Shown in pieces: positions 15,314 through 23,003 of a stretch of DNA of 48,237 bases. The stretch is from contig CALWBE010000058.1 in the NCBI GenBank assembly GCA_944375955.1, forward strand, positions 1 to 48,237. The letters are read 5' to 3'. The notes beneath the pieces were generated by a model. It saw only the letters and a list, made by a program, of their open reading frames with translations. It was not told where the DNA came from and did no database searches. The first letter of the stretch is position 1, and the number at the start of each line of letters is the position of its first letter. The position numbers and the translations under genes are program-made. The DNA is from an uncultured Clostridia bacterium. Its GTDB lineage: Bacteria; Bacillota; Clostridia; Oscillospirales; CAG-382.

Positions 15314-16268
15314 CGAAGGCTTTCCCGACATTACGCTCTTGCCGCGCATTGCATTTTATTTTGACATAACGGTGGATGAGCTTTTGTGCGTGGATCAGGT
15401 AAGAGTAGAAGAAGCAATTGCTGAATATGAACGGCAAGCCGCCATTTATCAAAATAACGGTGAGAACGAAAAGAACCTTGAATTATGGGAACAGGCGTAT
15501 GCGGAATTTCCGAACGATTGCCGCGTGATCGAAGGATTGATGTTTGCGATAAACAGAGAGGCGATCTATCCGTGTCCAAAGGACAAAGCAGAACGTATTA
15601 TTTCACTCGGAGAGAAGCTTTTACAGAAAACCACAGACGCAAGGCAAAGAGAAAACGCACTTCAGTGCCTTTGTTACACTTATGATGGCATTGACAAGGA
15701 AAAAGCTCTTTATTATGCAGATATGTGCGGCGGTTTTTATGTGACAAGGGAGGAACTCCGGACGACTATTTTAGACGGCGAAGATGGGGTCAAGGCGTGC
15801 CAAAGCTATATAGACTCTCTTATCCACACAGCAGCAATGACTGCTTTGAGCATGACATCAAAAATTTCTTTTTCACATGAAGAAAAAATCGAGGCATTTC
15901 GGTTTGCCATTGACATTATGGAGCGTTTGTATGCAGACGGAAACGTGGGATTTTATGCGTTTGACCTGTCGCATTTTTACTCTAAGATAGCTTTTGAGTA
16001 CGCACAAATGCACGATTTGCAAAAAACGCTTGACGCTTTGGCAGAGAGCTGTCGCTATGCGGTTATTGAAGCTAATCTGAAGGATATGGATTATACAGCA
16101 CCTATGGTGAATAGATTGAAGTACAAAAAAGCAAATACGGCCAAGAATTATAAGGGGAACGCCTGCAATCTCAAATTAAAAGCATTTGAGAACAGAGAAT
16201 TTGATTTTGTCAGAGAGGAAGATGCGTTTAAGAAACTAATCGTAATGCTGGAACAAAACGCAGAGTAA
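15312..16268 (+). pseudogene. XRE-TPR regulator, C-terminal portion (gene split by the element)
   Basis: The frame resumes with GEGFPDITLLPRIAFYFD and TVDELLCVDQVRVEEAI, the usual end of an XRE domain. It continues for about 300 residues of helical repeats resembling TPRs (EKNLELWEQAYAEFPND, EKALYYADMCGG, DLQKTLDALAESCRY). Joined to the HTH at 2527-2645, this makes a protein of about 357 aa, a normal length for XRE-TPR regulators such as those responding to peptides. A TTG at 15339 could start a shorter product but has no ribosome site. With the DNA-binding half cut off, the regulator is presumably inactive while the element is inserted and restored when it leaves. Confidence 0.85.
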
Positions 16269-16298
16269 ATTTTGCTTCGCAGTAGTCAAAGAAAAAGC
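16266..16298. repeat. 33-bp direct repeat, copy 2
   Basis: It matches copy 1 at 2364-2396 in 32 of 33 positions. It overlaps the stop codon of the XRE regulator and lies about 150 bp from the 3' end of the tRNA-Pro gene, the likely right border of the accessory region. Confidence 0.75.
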
Positions 16299-16309
16299 CT
16301 TCCGAAAAA

Positions 16310-16348
16310 AGAAAGCGGCTTATGCTGTAAATGCGGCACAAGCCGCGT
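16310..16348 (+). terminator. Hairpin after the XRE regulator
   Basis: AAGCGGCTT and AAGCCGCGTT form a GC-rich stem around a 16-nt loop, followed by TTTCT. It is a plausible terminator for the regulator gene. Confidence 0.5.
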
Positions 16349-16402
16349 TTCTGCCGTCATGGAAATTTGCTGAAGTGGTGGATAACAGCCGATTATAAGC
16401 AG

Positions 16403-16450
16403 AAAATCAGCCGAAAGTAGGGCGAAAACCCTCATTTTCGGCTGATTTTT
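16403..16450 (-). terminator. Terminator of the tRNA-Pro gene
   Basis: AAAATCAGCCGAAA and TTTCGGCTGATTTT form a long near-perfect stem, with an inner AGGG/CCCT extension, directly after the encoded CCA end of the tRNA. Ts follow on the minus strand. Confidence 0.8.
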
Positions 16451-16525
16451 GGTCGGAGTGACAGGATTCGAACCTGCGGCATCTTGGTCCCAAACCAAGC
16501 GCGCTACCAACTGCGCTACACCCCG
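16450..16525 (-). tRNA. tRNA-Pro (anticodon UGG)
   Basis: Read on the minus strand, the acceptor stem CGGGGTG pairs with CACTCCG. The D arm is AGCGCAGTTGGTAGCGC, the anticodon stem-loop CTTGG-TTTGGGA-CCAAG places TGG at positions 34-36, and the T arm contains GGTTCGAATCC. Discriminator A is followed by an encoded CCA (16450-16452). The 3' end faces the accessory region, the classic orientation for integration next to a tRNA gene. Confidence 0.97.
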
Positions 16526-16544
16526 TTATTTAAATTACTAATAT

Positions 16545-16573
16545 AGTATATCACAATGCATGTTTTTTGTCAA
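16545..16573 (-). promoter_or_regulatory. Promoter of tRNA-Pro
   Basis: On the minus strand TTGACA (16573-16568), a 17-bp spacer and TATACT (16550-16545) lie about 20 nt before the tRNA 5' end. Confidence 0.85.
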
Positions 16574-16626
16574 CTAAATATATGCAATTACATATAAAGA
16601 ATATTTGACTATTTGCAAAAAGCTAT

Positions 16627-16657
16627 CCCCTTTTTTATTTTAAATATAAAAAAGGGG
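16627..16657 (-). terminator. AT-rich hairpin after the 60-aa gene
   Basis: CCCCTTTTTT (16627-16636) pairs with AAAAAAGGGG (16648-16657). On the minus strand ATAGCTTTTT follows, consistent with a terminator for the small gene at 16696-16878. Confidence 0.6.
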
Positions 16658-16695
16658 AAATATTTTTTAAATGAATATTAAATTTAAATATGAGA

Positions 16696-16878
16696 TTACA
16701 GATCATCAGCGTCCTGTATTGGCTGCTCATATTTCGGGTCAGCGATTCCGGTATAACTACCGTTTGGATCTGTAATAATAGAGCTATTTTCTTCAGTATA
16801 TTTTCCTGTAATCATATTTGTAATATTTTTTCCGGAAGTGATTTTATATTTTTTATTAAAATATTTTTTCTCACACAT
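16696..16878 (-). CDS. 60-aa protein, candidate peptide substrate of the PqqD/HprK/S26 cluster
   Basis: ATG 16878 has AAAGGGTG 6 nt upstream on the minus strand, good evidence for translation. The product has a Lys-rich N-terminal third (MCEKKYFNKKYKITSGK) and no hydrophobic segment. The acidic C-terminal half contains TDPNGSYTG, a turn (ADPKYEQ) and the end PIQDADDL. A basic leader followed by a distinct acidic core is what a ribosomally made peptide precursor looks like, but no modification enzyme with a known core specificity is present. It lies past the terminator of the CpsBCD/PqqD operon on the same strand and has its own terminator. It may instead be a small structural or regulatory protein. 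I did not identify a family. Confidence 0.65.
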   Translation of the reverse strand: MCEKKYFNKKYKITSGKNITNMITGKYTEENSSIITDPNGSYTGIADPKYEQPIQDADDL

Positions 16879-16928
16879 AATATCACCCTTTCTGATATTA
16901 TGATTTCAAGATAAGATAATTATATACT

Positions 16929-16961
16929 AAAAAGCAGCGATTTTTTTATCGCTGCTTTTTT
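16929..16961. terminator. Bidirectional terminator at the end of the CpsBCD/PqqD operon
   Basis: AAAAAGCAGCGAT (16929-16941) pairs with ATCGCTGCTTTTT (16948-16960). Both strands show A/T runs flanking the stem, so it can stop transcription both ways. It separates the beta-helix lipoprotein gene from the 60-aa gene. Confidence 0.85.
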
Positions 16962-16987
16962 ACATTTACTATATTTTATTTTAGATA

Positions 16988-19396
16988 TTATGTCGCGTCT
17001 GTATTTGATGTTTCTAACGCTGCAGCTTCTTCTGCTGCCTTTTTAGCAGCTTCTTCGGCTTCTCTTTCCTCATCGTGCATCAAGAATACGATAACAGGAT
17101 TTTCCTCTTTCATAACATCAACAAGTAGAGAAACGGCACCGCCGTCAAATTTTTCATTTTTGCCGAACATATATCCGAGTGAACGGTCATAATACTGTAC
17201 ATAAGTATTGTTTTTAAAGATAATCTTTCTGTCGCCGCCTTCATTATAGCGAACAATATTACCCTTTGAATATGCAAATATATTATTTTCGACCACATAG
17301 TTTGTAACGTCATCTACTATTTGAAAACTATTATGCAGAGCTCCTCCGCTTTCACGTCCTACGCTTCCCCAGCCGTAGCAGCCGTAAAGCGTCATATTGT
17401 CATGAACATGAACATTTGCGAGCAGGCTTCCCGGCTCCTTGCCTCTGTTATAATATTCGATTGACCAGTGGCAAAGTTCTACGATATTGCCTCTGTACTC
17501 TATGTTTTCCATTTTTATTATTTGGTCATTAGTAGAGAATTGATGTGTAATTCCTGTATCATATATCTGATAAATCCAGTTATCATATACATAGTATCCA
17601 TTGCAGCCGCCATAAACTTCAACTGCATTTCCGTAGCGTGTCACATTTGCTCCGTTGTAGCCCTTTAATATTGATCCTCCGATCCAAGCAAAAATACAAT
17701 TTTGAACGGTACGGTTTTCTACTGTTCCGCTGCCTACACCGTGTGAACCACCGAAAATTATTGTGAGATTATCTACAGTTACATCCTTGTTGCTGCCCTG
17801 AAAAATATTTCCACCTTCGCATATTTCTATTGAATCAAATCTATCTCCGGGATTTCCGTTTTCACAGTACAAATAGAGTTCGTTACTGTTAAGATCACTT
17901 GCAAATTCAAGATCTTCATCAAGGTCTTTATATGATTCAAACTCATTTACTCCTACTACCTGCAGCTGTCCGATTGTCTCCTCATAATTTCCTATCTCTC
18001 CGGAATAGTTAAAGACAATATTACCGACATTTTCAAGAGAATATGAACACTTGTATACGTTTTCAACATCTGTTTCATTCCAAAGGCCTGGGTCGGCAAA
18101 ATTTCTTTTTGAGCCGTTTATAATAGGCTTTTCTCCCTCACCGTATGATGAATATGTAACACCATCTGAAAGTTTTATTTTACCGCGGAACTCATCTCCT
18201 CTGTTAAATAAAACTATATCGCCTGGATTTAGCTTAAGTATGTTAAGTTTTTCTATCGAACTAAAAGGAGTTTCTTCTGAAAGACCGTCATTGCTGTCAG
18301 AACCGTCATTAGAAAAGTAATATATTTTTCCTGCAAAATTTTCTCCCGGATTTGTGTATCCGTTAGGGGTATTTTTAATATAATCTCTTCTTTCTGCCGC
18401 TTTTTGATCTATTTCAGAAAGAAATTCTTTATCATCTACTTTTATATACTTGCTTTCGTTGATAAGAGAGGATGATTCAATTGTATATTCTATATTTTCA
18501 GATATTTCTTCCGGATTAAAATATGTGTTGACAAATTTTTCCGCATCCTGTTTTGCATCGACAAGTATTCCGGATAGAAGTACTATGTTGCCGTTTTCAG
18601 CCAAAAGACGCGATTCAAGTGCTGCAAGCTCGTTGCCCTCTGTGACATATTCGGTTTGATCAGCATTAAAAATGATTTTGTGATCGGCGGAATTTACGTC
18701 TTTTGCAGTTTGTACGGAATATCCATAATTATCATATATAAAATCTTTAACAGCGTCTGCATATTCTTTAAATTCATCATTTGAATAGCACACAGCATAT
18801 TCTGACGCGTCAATTCCGTTAATAGTAAATTTATCTATCGGATAGTCAAACGCTATTACTTTAGATTCTCCGTTATCCAATGAAACGGAACACTTTTCTG
18901 GATCAATATAATTTTCAATAAAATAATCTACAGCAAGACCGACGTTGCTGTCATCCTTAGCTAATATAGCGATTCTTGTACCCGATTGAAGTATTGCAAA
19001 ATCTTTTGCTTTGTTAAGTTCTTTGTCTGCAATATCCGATTCTTCTCGATTTGTATGACCTATCAAAATTTCATAATCTTGTCTTTGAAATTCCGGATGA
19101 CCTTCCTTTTCAAAGTCGGATTTTACTTCAAGTTCTACACCTGTATCTTCCAATATCCTGTTTTTCAGATTCATACATGCATCAAGTACTGCACCGGACG
19201 CATTTTCCTTTCTAACTATATTAAAATTAGAAGTTCCGTCAGGCAATATGACATTGAATTTTGTTTCATCAATATCATATACATATTCTTTCTTTTCTAC
19301 ATCCCCGTTTGTATCATCTGATTTTTTTTCACATGATAACATGGAAGTTGAAATAAATAACGCGGAAAGCAGGAAACATAAAATTTTCTTTCTCAT
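16988..19396 (-). CDS. Right-handed beta-helix lipoprotein
   Basis: 802 aa from ATG 19396, which has AGGGAG 6 nt upstream. Residues 1-22 are a lipoprotein signal ending in the lipobox SMLSC with Cys22. Residues about 35-180 resemble the N-terminal domain of clostridial extracellular sugar-acting lipoproteins (FNIVRKENASGAVLDACMNL, YEILIGHTNREES). From about 345 the sequence (YFSNDGSDSNDGLSEETPF, LNPGDIVLFNRGDEF) opens a right-handed parallel beta-helix with repeated strand-turn units, as in pectate-lyase-like and epimerase-like enzymes. The C-terminus is an Ala/Glu-rich helix (EEAAKKAAEEAAALE). It is the last gene of the operon, 54 bp after the S26 peptidase gene. A surface role on polysaccharide is likely; no catalytic residues could be fixed. 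Confidence 0.8.
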   Translation of the reverse strand: MRKKILCFLLSALFISTSMLSCEKKSDDTNGDVEKKEYVYDIDETKFNVILPDGTSNFNIVRKENASGAVLDACMNLKNRILEDTGVELEVKSDFEKEGHPEFQRQDYEILIGHTNREESDIADKELNKAKDFAILQSGTRIAILAKDDSNVGLAVDYFIENYIDPEKCSVSLDNGESKVIAFDYPIDKFTINGIDASEYAVCYSNDEFKEYADAVKDFIYDNYGYSVQTAKDVNSADHKIIFNADQTEYVTEGNELAALESRLLAENGNIVLLSGILVDAKQDAEKFVNTYFNPEEISENIEYTIESSSLINESKYIKVDDKEFLSEIDQKAAERRDYIKNTPNGYTNPGENFAGKIYYFSNDGSDSNDGLSEETPFSSIEKLNILKLNPGDIVLFNRGDEFRGKIKLSDGVTYSSYGEGEKPIINGSKRNFADPGLWNETDVENVYKCSYSLENVGNIVFNYSGEIGNYEETIGQLQVVGVNEFESYKDLDEDLEFASDLNSNELYLYCENGNPGDRFDSIEICEGGNIFQGSNKDVTVDNLTIIFGGSHGVGSGTVENRTVQNCIFAWIGGSILKGYNGANVTRYGNAVEVYGGCNGYYVYDNWIYQIYDTGITHQFSTNDQIIKMENIEYRGNIVELCHWSIEYYNRGKEPGSLLANVHVHDNMTLYGCYGWGSVGRESGGALHNSFQIVDDVTNYVVENNIFAYSKGNIVRYNEGGDRKIIFKNNTYVQYYDRSLGYMFGKNEKFDGGAVSLLVDVMKEENPVIVFLMHDEEREAEEAAKKAAEEAAALETSNTDAT

Positions 19397-19450
19397 AGTT
19401 ACTCCCTTTCGTGTTTTTGTGTAAATATATAGCATGTCGGCAATTTGCCG

Positions 19451-19957
19451 CTATATATTAAGTTTTGACAGCAGCTTTTTCACTATTAAAGCAACTGCAG
19501 ATCTTATTTTTCTAAAAACATATCGTATCGGAAATAGTCTGCATCGAAAAAACACATAAAACTTATAAAGAATTGAAGTCTTTACATTTATTTCTGAACT
19601 GCCTCGTATTATTTTTGAAACCACAGCTATTATATTTTCATCTTTTATGCCTTTTTCCGTTTCAAGCTGATTATCTCCGCGCAGATAGTAACAGCCCTGT
19701 TTGCATTTTACAACTCTATGCAAGACAAATTGACCATTATGGCGTTTGTACAGTGGAATGTCGTATTTTTTCAGTCGTCCCTCCGGCTTTCTAAGAACTA
19801 CGGTATCTTTTCTGTTTCTCAAAAGAGGCATCATACTGATCCCTGCGGTTATAAGACGAAATTCTCCGCCATTTTCTATAGATTTCAGTATAAGATCTTC
19901 CATATCCGAAAGTGGCGCGACAAATCTTTTTTTCTTATCGTCCGAAAAATTATTCAA
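19451..19957 (-). CDS. S24/S26-family peptidase, SipW-like
   Basis: 168 aa. The motif GISMMPLLR contains the nucleophile Ser in the G-x-S-M-x-P context of type I signal peptidases and LexA-like proteases. Downstream, VLHRVV places a His where the SipW/ER-type enzymes have His instead of Lys, and YYLRGDN is the conserved GDN strand. There is no hydrophobic N-terminal anchor; the C-terminus is strongly basic with an amphipathic stretch, so membrane attachment is uncertain. It overlaps the pqqD-like gene by 8 bp. In this context it may cut a leader from a modified peptide rather than act as a general signal peptidase (inference). The small 60-aa protein is one candidate substrate. Confidence 0.75.
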   Translation of the reverse strand: MNNFSDDKKKRFVAPLSDMEDLILKSIENGGEFRLITAGISMMPLLRNRKDTVVLRKPEGRLKKYDIPLYKRHNGQFVLHRVVKCKQGCYYLRGDNQLETEKGIKDENIIAVVSKIIRGSSEINVKTSILYKFYVFFRCRLFPIRYVFRKIRSAVALIVKKLLSKLNI

Positions 19958-20213
19958 TTACTCCGGCACTCCTTGCTTTTGCCAAAAATGCAGCAATATC
20001 TTTTTTGGCAGTCTGCTCATCTATATCGTACTTTTCAAGCATGGCATCAAGAAGTTCTTTTTCTGTGGTATCTTTTTCGAGAAGCGACCAAAGAAAAGCA
20101 CCAGTACCATTGAGAGTTATCATAGCATTGAAATTAACTGAAGCTTCCCCTACTGCTACTACAACATCGACACCACCGACATTTTTTTTAATAAATCCGT
20201 CTTTGATTTTCAT
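19950..20213 (-). CDS. PqqD-like protein (RiPP recognition element fold)
   Basis: 87 aa with the PqqD pattern: an N-terminal strand pair (GFIKKNVGGVDVVVAVG), then NFNAMITLNGTGAFLWSLLE, then a winged-helix-like part DEQTAKKDIAAFLAKARSAGVIE. PqqD domains bind the leader of peptide substrates and deliver them to modification enzymes (established for PQQ, lasso and other RiPP pathways). No radical-SAM partner is encoded in the window. It lies 24 bp after the HprK-like gene and overlaps the peptidase gene, which argues that the three work together. Similar PqqD genes occur beside polysaccharide genes in Firmicutes, so the substrate may not be a classical RiPP. Confidence 0.85.
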   Translation of the reverse strand: MKIKDGFIKKNVGGVDVVVAVGEASVNFNAMITLNGTGAFLWSLLEKDTTEKELLDAMLEKYDIDEQTAKKDIAAFLAKARSAGVIE

Positions 20214-20237
20214 TAGTAAATATCTCCTTTTTGTATC

Positions 20238-20948
20238 TTAAATTTCTTTTCCGCTCATTGCCTCATATGAAGTTACAACAGCGTCATCACTTATATTGCA
20301 GTAAAGATGATATACCGGTACTGTACTGAGAATTTTGTCAATTATGTAGAGCGTTTTTACCATAGCTTCAGGATCTGAAGGTCTGTACATCTGATTCAAG
20401 ATTTTTGGCAAGGCGTCCTTTGTATTTATTTCTATTATTTTATTTTCTTTTCCTCTATCAAGTATACATATGCCTTTTACAGGGACGCAAATATTACTGT
20501 TCAAGTTTGTTTTACCGGAAAAAGGTGTTCCGCAGGCATATATTTTGTCCTCAACGATTCTAAGTACAGGTTTGTCATCGTTTATAAAAACCGCCCTGTC
20601 TCCAAAATGTTTTTTCCATAATTCTGCGTGTGTGCTTTTACCGGTGCCGCACGGTGCCGAAAATAAATATCCTTCACCGTCTACCGCAATGCATGAAGAA
20701 TGAAGCATTATCCCATTAAAAAAAGGAATCTTTCTGTAAAAACCAAACCCGTACCATAGATATTCGCAGTCGCTTAATGTAAGATGAGGATTGTTTTTTT
20801 GCTTTTCATTTAAAAAGGTGTCTGACAAGGATATATGTATGTCTGCCGACGCACCGCTGCATGTTATATATGGGGCACTCTGCTGCTTTAAAGTTTCATA
20901 CTTAGGCTCCATTTCAACGACAACTCCAGCTATTTTATATTTACTCAT
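20238..20948 (-). CDS. HPr-kinase-like ATPase
   Basis: 236 aa. Walker A SAPCGTGKST lies at residues about 98-106, the Walker B-like acidic pair is in VFINDDKPVL, and GTPFSGKTNLNSN follows in the position of the HPr kinase K-loop region. The N-terminal 75 residues form a separate beta-rich domain. This is the HprK/PEPCK-like P-loop family. Relatives in lasso-peptide clusters phosphorylate the peptide, while canonical HprK phosphorylates HPr and has an N-terminal DRTGG domain, which is absent here. Its position between vanZ and pqqD suggests a peptide or envelope target. The fold is clear; the substrate is inference. Confidence 0.8.
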   Translation of the reverse strand: MSKYKIAGVVVEMEPKYETLKQQSAPYITCSGASADIHISLSDTFLNEKQKNNPHLTLSDCEYLWYGFGFYRKIPFFNGIMLHSSCIAVDGEGYLFSAPCGTGKSTHAELWKKHFGDRAVFINDDKPVLRIVEDKIYACGTPFSGKTNLNSNICVPVKGICILDRGKENKIIEINTKDALPKILNQMYRPSDPEAMVKTLYIIDKILSTVPVYHLYCNISDDAVVTSYEAMSGKEI

Positions 20949-20963
20949 TTTTTCCTCGCTTTT

Positions 20964-21545
20964 TTAACTATATCGTCTTTTGATTTTGAACATGATTTTA
21001 ATAATTGCAATCAGCGCGGCTCCGGCAAAAAATCCACCGGCAGTATCTATAAGAACATCGGTAAATCTGCATGCACGTCCTGGAGAAAACAGCTGTACAA
21101 ACTCATCTATACACCCCACAACAAAAGCGGTTCCTGACGATGCAAAAAAACAAAACTTTTTTTCAAAACACACAATATAAAAAAACATAAAAACAAACAC
21201 AGACAACAACGCATATTCCGAAAAATGAGCAGCTTTTCGTATGACATGATTAATTTGACCAAGAAAAGATTCACTTTGCAAATCATAATCAAGGTGCATT
21301 ATCTTTTCAACTACTATCTTTACATAATATCCGCTTTGCTCGTCTGAATTTTCAGAATTTTTCAGAGAATTCGATATTATAAAAGTAATTTGAAATACAA
21401 TAGCCGCCGCAAATATAAATGCGGCAATAATTCTAATTTTACTATTTTTTTTGCCTGTGATTTGAAACAACTTACATTGACTGTTAATAATTTGTTTTTC
21501 AGAATTATTTATTTTTCCGTTTAAGCTAAACCGAGTATATCGCAA
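20964..21545 (-). CDS. VanZ-family membrane protein
   Basis: 193 aa with about four membrane segments: one near residues 40-58, then three after residue 105. The conserved VanZ motifs are present: RKAAHFSEYALL at the start of a helix and DEFVQLFSPGRACRFTDVLIDTAGG in the last third. VanZ-like proteins affect teicoplanin resistance and envelope composition and often accompany polysaccharide genes; their biochemical role is unsettled. The start overlaps the end of cpsB by 25 bp, consistent with coupled translation. It lies 15 bp before the HprK-like gene. Confidence 0.85.
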   Translation of the reverse strand: MRYTRFSLNGKINNSEKQIINSQCKLFQITGKKNSKIRIIAAFIFAAAIVFQITFIISNSLKNSENSDEQSGYYVKIVVEKIMHLDYDLQSESFLGQINHVIRKAAHFSEYALLSVFVFMFFYIVCFEKKFCFFASSGTAFVVGCIDEFVQLFSPGRACRFTDVLIDTAGGFFAGAALIAIIKIMFKIKRRYS

Positions 21546-22234
21546 TTCATAATCCTTTCAAACTCATTGCTGTCAATCATTTTTGACAGCTTTTTTATGC
21601 CTTTTGCTGAATCTTGTACACGAAAATCTATACGATGCGCATCCGTGCCCAGAACAATATTTGCTCCGAATTTGTAAAGTTTCATAAATAATCTGCGTTG
21701 TCTAAAACTTGCAAGTGAAAACGCGCTGATCTGAAATACTATTCCTTCTGCTGAAAGTATATCATTATATCCGTCATCATCAAAAAATCTGTCATACCTT
21801 TCTATATGAGCCAGAACGGGGTAAAGTCCGTGATACATCTTTATACTATATAATTCTTCTGAAATTTTCTGATTATATTTTTTCATGGGAAGTTCTATCA
21901 AAATTTTATTAGTGCCTGGTATAGCAAGTTTTTTAAGATCGCATGCTCTTGTTAATCCGGATTCCAGAGCCACTTCAGCGCTTGGAAGCACAGAAAGCCC
22001 TTTCGGAAAGTTAACACTTTTAAACGCCTCAGTTCGGCGCCTGATAAAGCTGTCTGCCGTCTCTTTATAAAAATAGTAGTGAGGTGTCGCGATTATGCGG
22101 GCAAATCCCATTGAAATAAGTTTCTGAGCGAGTTTTTCTGAATCTTCAACTGTTTTTGGCCCATCATCTATACCAGGTAAAATATGGCAGTGAGCATCTG
22201 TATAAGATCCTTGAAAAACACGGGATTTATTCAT
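21521..22234 (-). CDS. cpsB: CpsB/CapC-type tyrosine phosphatase (PHP fold)
   Basis: 237 aa. The PHP-fold metal ligands are visible in DAHCHILPGIDDGP, ATPHYY, PSAEV, LAHIERYDRF and GTDAHR, so the active site looks complete. In streptococci this manganese enzyme removes phosphate from the tyrosine cluster of CpsD and so tunes capsule export. The start was set at ATG 22234, with AAAGGAG 10 nt upstream, rather than the in-frame TTG at 22243. It lies 29 bp after the BY-kinase gene and overlaps vanZ. Its presence with kinase and Wzz gives the full regulatory triad, though no glycosyltransferase is nearby. Confidence 0.88.
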   Translation of the reverse strand: MNKSRVFQGSYTDAHCHILPGIDDGPKTVEDSEKLAQKLISMGFARIIATPHYYFYKETADSFIRRRTEAFKSVNFPKGLSVLPSAEVALESGLTRACDLKKLAIPGTNKILIELPMKKYNQKISEELYSIKMYHGLYPVLAHIERYDRFFDDDGYNDILSAEGIVFQISAFSLASFRQRRLFMKLYKFGANIVLGTDAHRIDFRVQDSAKGIKKLSKMIDSNEFERIMNCDILGLA

Positions 22235-22262
22235 CTGGCACAATCTCCTTTTTGGTCTTACC

Positions 22263-23003
22263 TTATTTATCTGTTATTTTATTACAATATGAATATCCGT
22301 ATCCGTTGTGCTTTCCAATCATGCGCAAATCATCACCTTTTTTTGATCCTACTATTACGGCACCTATTACAGGAAATTTAGCAAGATTGAGAGCATTCAG
22401 CACCTTGTCAAAGTCGTTGTAAGTAGTTTTTTTATATCTGCATGAGATCAGCATTCCTGCAGCAACACGTGAAAGCATAAGCGCATCTGAAACTACTAAT
22501 ATCGGAGGCGTATCTATAATAATATAATCGTAGATTTTTTCAAGCGTGCTTATAAGCTCGGCAACAGCCGCTGAACCTAAAAGCTCAGAAGGATTGGGTG
22601 GAATTGTTCCGGCAGGTAAAAAGTCAAGATTGAGACCTCCTATACCTATTATGGCATTATCAACTGAGGAGCTTAAAATAACATCCGACAAACCTCTTTC
22701 ATTATGAACGCCGAAGATTCTGTGAAGATTAGGTCTTCTAAGATCGGCATCTATAACAAGTACTTTTTGCTTAAGTTTAGCTAGTGATATTGCAAGATTA
22801 GCACTTACGGTAGATTTGCATTCAGATGGATGTGCGCTCGACACTATTATTGCCTTTTTACTTGAGCACAGTGCTGCAAGCGAAAACATCACGTTTGTTC
22901 TTAGTTGATTATATGATTCCACATAATCAAAACTTGATTCTGACGAAATTTTATATGAGCTGCTTGATAAAACAGCATGTGTTTTTTTAACTGCGTTTTT
23001 CAA
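22263..23003 (-). CDS. cpsD: CpsD-type bacterial tyrosine kinase with a variant P-loop
   Basis: 246 aa. The BY-kinase pattern is present: the helix YVESYNQLRTNV near the start, P-loop region SAHPSECKST (residues about 56-65), Walker A' VLVIDADLRRP (81-91), Walker B YIIIDTPPI and a C-terminal tyrosine cluster NGYGYSYC. The P-loop departs from the usual PGEGKST: the first Gly is Ser and the second is Cys, while Lys-Ser-Thr is kept. Whether it still binds ATP is open. Translation probably starts at TTG 23003, with GGGAGG 8 nt upstream. It overlaps the Wzz gene by 17 bp. With Wzz as membrane activator it would control polysaccharide chain length or export. Confidence 0.85.
   Translation of the reverse strand: MKNAVKKTHAVLSSSSYKISSESSFDYVESYNQLRTNVMFSLAALCSSKKAIIVSSAHPSECKSTVSANLAISLAKLKQKVLVIDADLRRPNLHRIFGVHNERGLSDVILSSSVDNAIIGIGGLNLDFLPAGTIPPNPSELLGSAAVAELISTLEKIYDYIIIDTPPILVVSDALMLSRVAAGMLISCRYKKTTYNDFDKVLNALNLAKFPVIGAVIVGSKKGDDLRMIGKHNGYGYSYCNKITDK

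Noticed and set aside
21107..21292. 61-aa minus-strand frame within vanZ
   Set aside because: Out-of-frame shadow of the VanZ gene, which has its conserved motifs in the chosen frame.
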